Assembly (NCBI RefSeq): GCF_028705895.1
Contig: NZ_JAQWCQ010000023.1
Span: forward strand, 1-49,992
Length of the DNA stretch: 49,992 bases
Direction of reading: 5' to 3'
DNA from: Massilibacteroides sp.
GTDB taxonomy: Bacteria; Bacteroidota; Bacteroidia; Bacteroidales; Tannerellaceae
Positions 49,032 through 49,992 of the stretch are shown here, piece after piece. The number at the start of each line of letters is the position of its first letter. Position 1 is the stretch's first letter. Position numbers and translations under genes: made by a program. The notes below the pieces were generated by a model that made no database searches, was not told where the DNA came from, and saw only the letters and a list, made by a program, of their open reading frames with translations.

Positions 49032-49364
49032 ATGTCAACACTATTTGATCAAAGTCCACGTATGTGGCACACCGTCTATGAATCTGATCTGAAGGTATAC
49101 ATTTCAGAATTAGAGAAAATTGCTGAAAAATCAAAATTTACCATTGATCAGGTTTTAAAAGCCGCAGAAATTCTTGAATTAAAAAGAAAGAACAATCTGT
49201 ATGTAAATAATGGAGATGCATTCGACGAGCAAATGGCAGGATTTGGAGAGTTATTGAAATTATTCTTGAGTAACTTCAAAGAAGCGTATGGCGTTACTTC
49301 TGGTGATGATGATCCGCGGTTTTTAGAAGCAATTGCTATTGCACTAGGATATAAAGAAAGGTAA
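49032..49364 (+). CDS. Hypothetical protein
   Basis: 110 residues from ATG 49032, helical (DLKVYISELEKIAEKSKFTI and DQVLKAAEILELKRKNN), acidic C-terminal half; not recognised. Terminator at 49425 follows. The iterons upstream make a replication or partition protein plausible. Confidence 0.55.
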   Translation: MSTLFDQSPRMWHTVYESDLKVYISELEKIAEKSKFTIDQVLKAAEILELKRKNNLYVNNGDAFDEQMAGFGELLKLFLSNFKEAYGVTSGDDDPRFLEAIAIALGYKER

Positions 49365-49424
49365 CCACTATTATACGCGCTTGTAACGAAGTCCGCATGG
49401 ATATCATCACCAATCACCAATCAC

Positions 49425-49451
49425 CAAAAACCCGGAATTTCCCGGGTTTTT
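49425..49451 (+). terminator. Rho-independent terminator
   Basis: AAAACCCGG, AATT, CCGGGTTTT with flanking T-run (49442-49456) ends the early/cassette block. From 49365 to 49992 there is no gene: the stretch holds this terminator, the 9-mer repeat array, composite repeat B and the right copy of the terminal repeat. Confidence 0.75.
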
Positions 49452-49519
49452 CCTTTTTACCCTAAAAACAGCCTTTAAAAGTGAAAAATAAAAACATTTT
49501 CAGAAAACTTTGAAATCCC

Positions 49520-49708
49520 CGTCCTACCCGTCCTACCCGTCCTACCTATCTCATATATAGTGTTTTAAGTAAAAAATAAGGTAGGAAGAGGTAGGACGAG
49601 GTAGGACGAGGTAGGACGGGGTAGGAAAATAAAATCGCCGGTAGGACGAAAAAAAGAGGTTAATGTGTTGTTAATCATTACGGTAGGACGGGTAGGACGG
49701 GTAGGACG
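49520..49708. repeat. GGTAGGACG repeat array (origin candidate)
   Basis: CGTCCTACC three times in tandem (49520-49546, period 9), then GGTAGGA five times with period 10 (49580-49626), one at 49640, then GGTAGGACG three times with period 9 (49682-49708). The first and last triplets are a perfect 27-bp inverted repeat. The centre is AT-rich. Dense, oriented short repeats suit a replication-initiator or partition site. Confidence 0.65.
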
Positions 49709-49760
49709 CGAAATGTGTCTTACTTAGAAATGAAAATATTTTTTTTTATGAAAACACTTT

Positions 49761-49816
49761 GGGCGATCATCTGCTGAAGAGCGCAGATGCCGGGCTTTCC
49801 GCTGTATCTTTTGTGG
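49761..49816 (+). repeat. Composite repeat B, 5' part
   Basis: 56 bp matching 32395-32450 with three mismatches, including the CATCTGC/GCAGATG hairpin. Continues across the circle junction to its 3' part at 162-198. Confidence 0.85.
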
Positions 49817-49870
49817 CAGTGATTAATCCTGCCCAACTACTCCATGAAGCACACTCACTCCACACCTTTC

Positions 49871-49992
49871 ATTCCTGCAAACATTTTGCGCATGTGCTAA
49901 ACACAATGCCATTTCATTGCATTACATGGCATAGTGTTTCTATCGCACATTAAAAATCGCAAAAAGATTGCATCCATTGCAGATGCTCCGTT
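49871..49992. repeat. Terminal direct repeat, right copy
   Basis: Identical to 1-122; represents the overlap of the closed circle. Confidence 0.93.

Noticed and set aside
1-49992. tRNA or rRNA genes, insertion sequences, diversity-generating retroelement
   Set aside because: No cloverleaf, transposase or reverse transcriptase motif was recognised on either strand. A tRNA scan would be needed to exclude a divergent suppressor tRNA.

Overview
The window reads as one complete circular genome. Its first 122 bases recur exactly at its end (1-122 and 49871-49992), so the unique circle is about 49,870 bp. The host is very probably a member of the Bacteroidota: several promoters fit the TTTG/TTG...TAnnTTTG form of that phylum, and the portal-like, connector-like, SSB-like, integrase and spanin-like proteins are of types I know from Bacteroidota phages. 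Nearly every gene lies on the plus strand; only the integrase and the repressor are on the minus strand.

Layout. 0.6-7.0 kb: accessory genes (ArdC-like, SymE-like, HTH and paralogous small acidic proteins), several behind promoters with their own palindromic operators. 7.3-12.0 kb: an eight-gene operon encoding type IV CRISPR-type effector proteins (Csf1-like, a small helical protein, Csf2/Cas7-like, Csf3/Cas5-like). A DpdA/TGT-like gene, a 59-residue ORF and a glycosyltransferase-like gene lie between csf2 and csf3. No cas6, dinG, cas1, cas2 or CRISPR array is visible. 12.0-32.4 kb: portal-like and connector-like proteins, lysis genes (M15 peptidase, spanin-like, holin-like), tape measure, tail proteins, fibre and two beta-helix tailspikes. 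I find no terminase large subunit, major capsid protein or head protease. 32.9-36.4 kb: integrase, divergent repressor/Cro-like pair, LuxR-type regulator and HD hydrolase. 36.4-45.5 kb: early/replication operon with Dam-type methylase, SSB-like protein, ASCH-like protein, P-loop protein and a large primase-helicase. 45.5-48.3 kb: small genes separated by attC-like hairpins (an integron-like cassette array with no integron integrase), ending in a CysH-like gene. 48.4-49.9 kb: three clusters of short repeats (possible origin or operators) and the terminal repeat.

How the parts connect. A previously unnamed bipartite element, TTTTGTCCTTTT, 19 bases, then CATnTTTG (TAACATTG in one copy), occurs five times. 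It precedes the csf operon and each block of portal, lysis and tail genes, so the CRISPR-type effector should be made together with the virion proteins. The main novelty candidate is this array-less type IV-like effector fused to a base-modification-like gene set inside a tail-encoding, apparently head-less mobile element. Two genes (the SSB-like gene and a 406-codon gene) carry an in-frame amber codon followed by coherent coding sequence.

All family calls come from reading motifs by eye; no database search was run.
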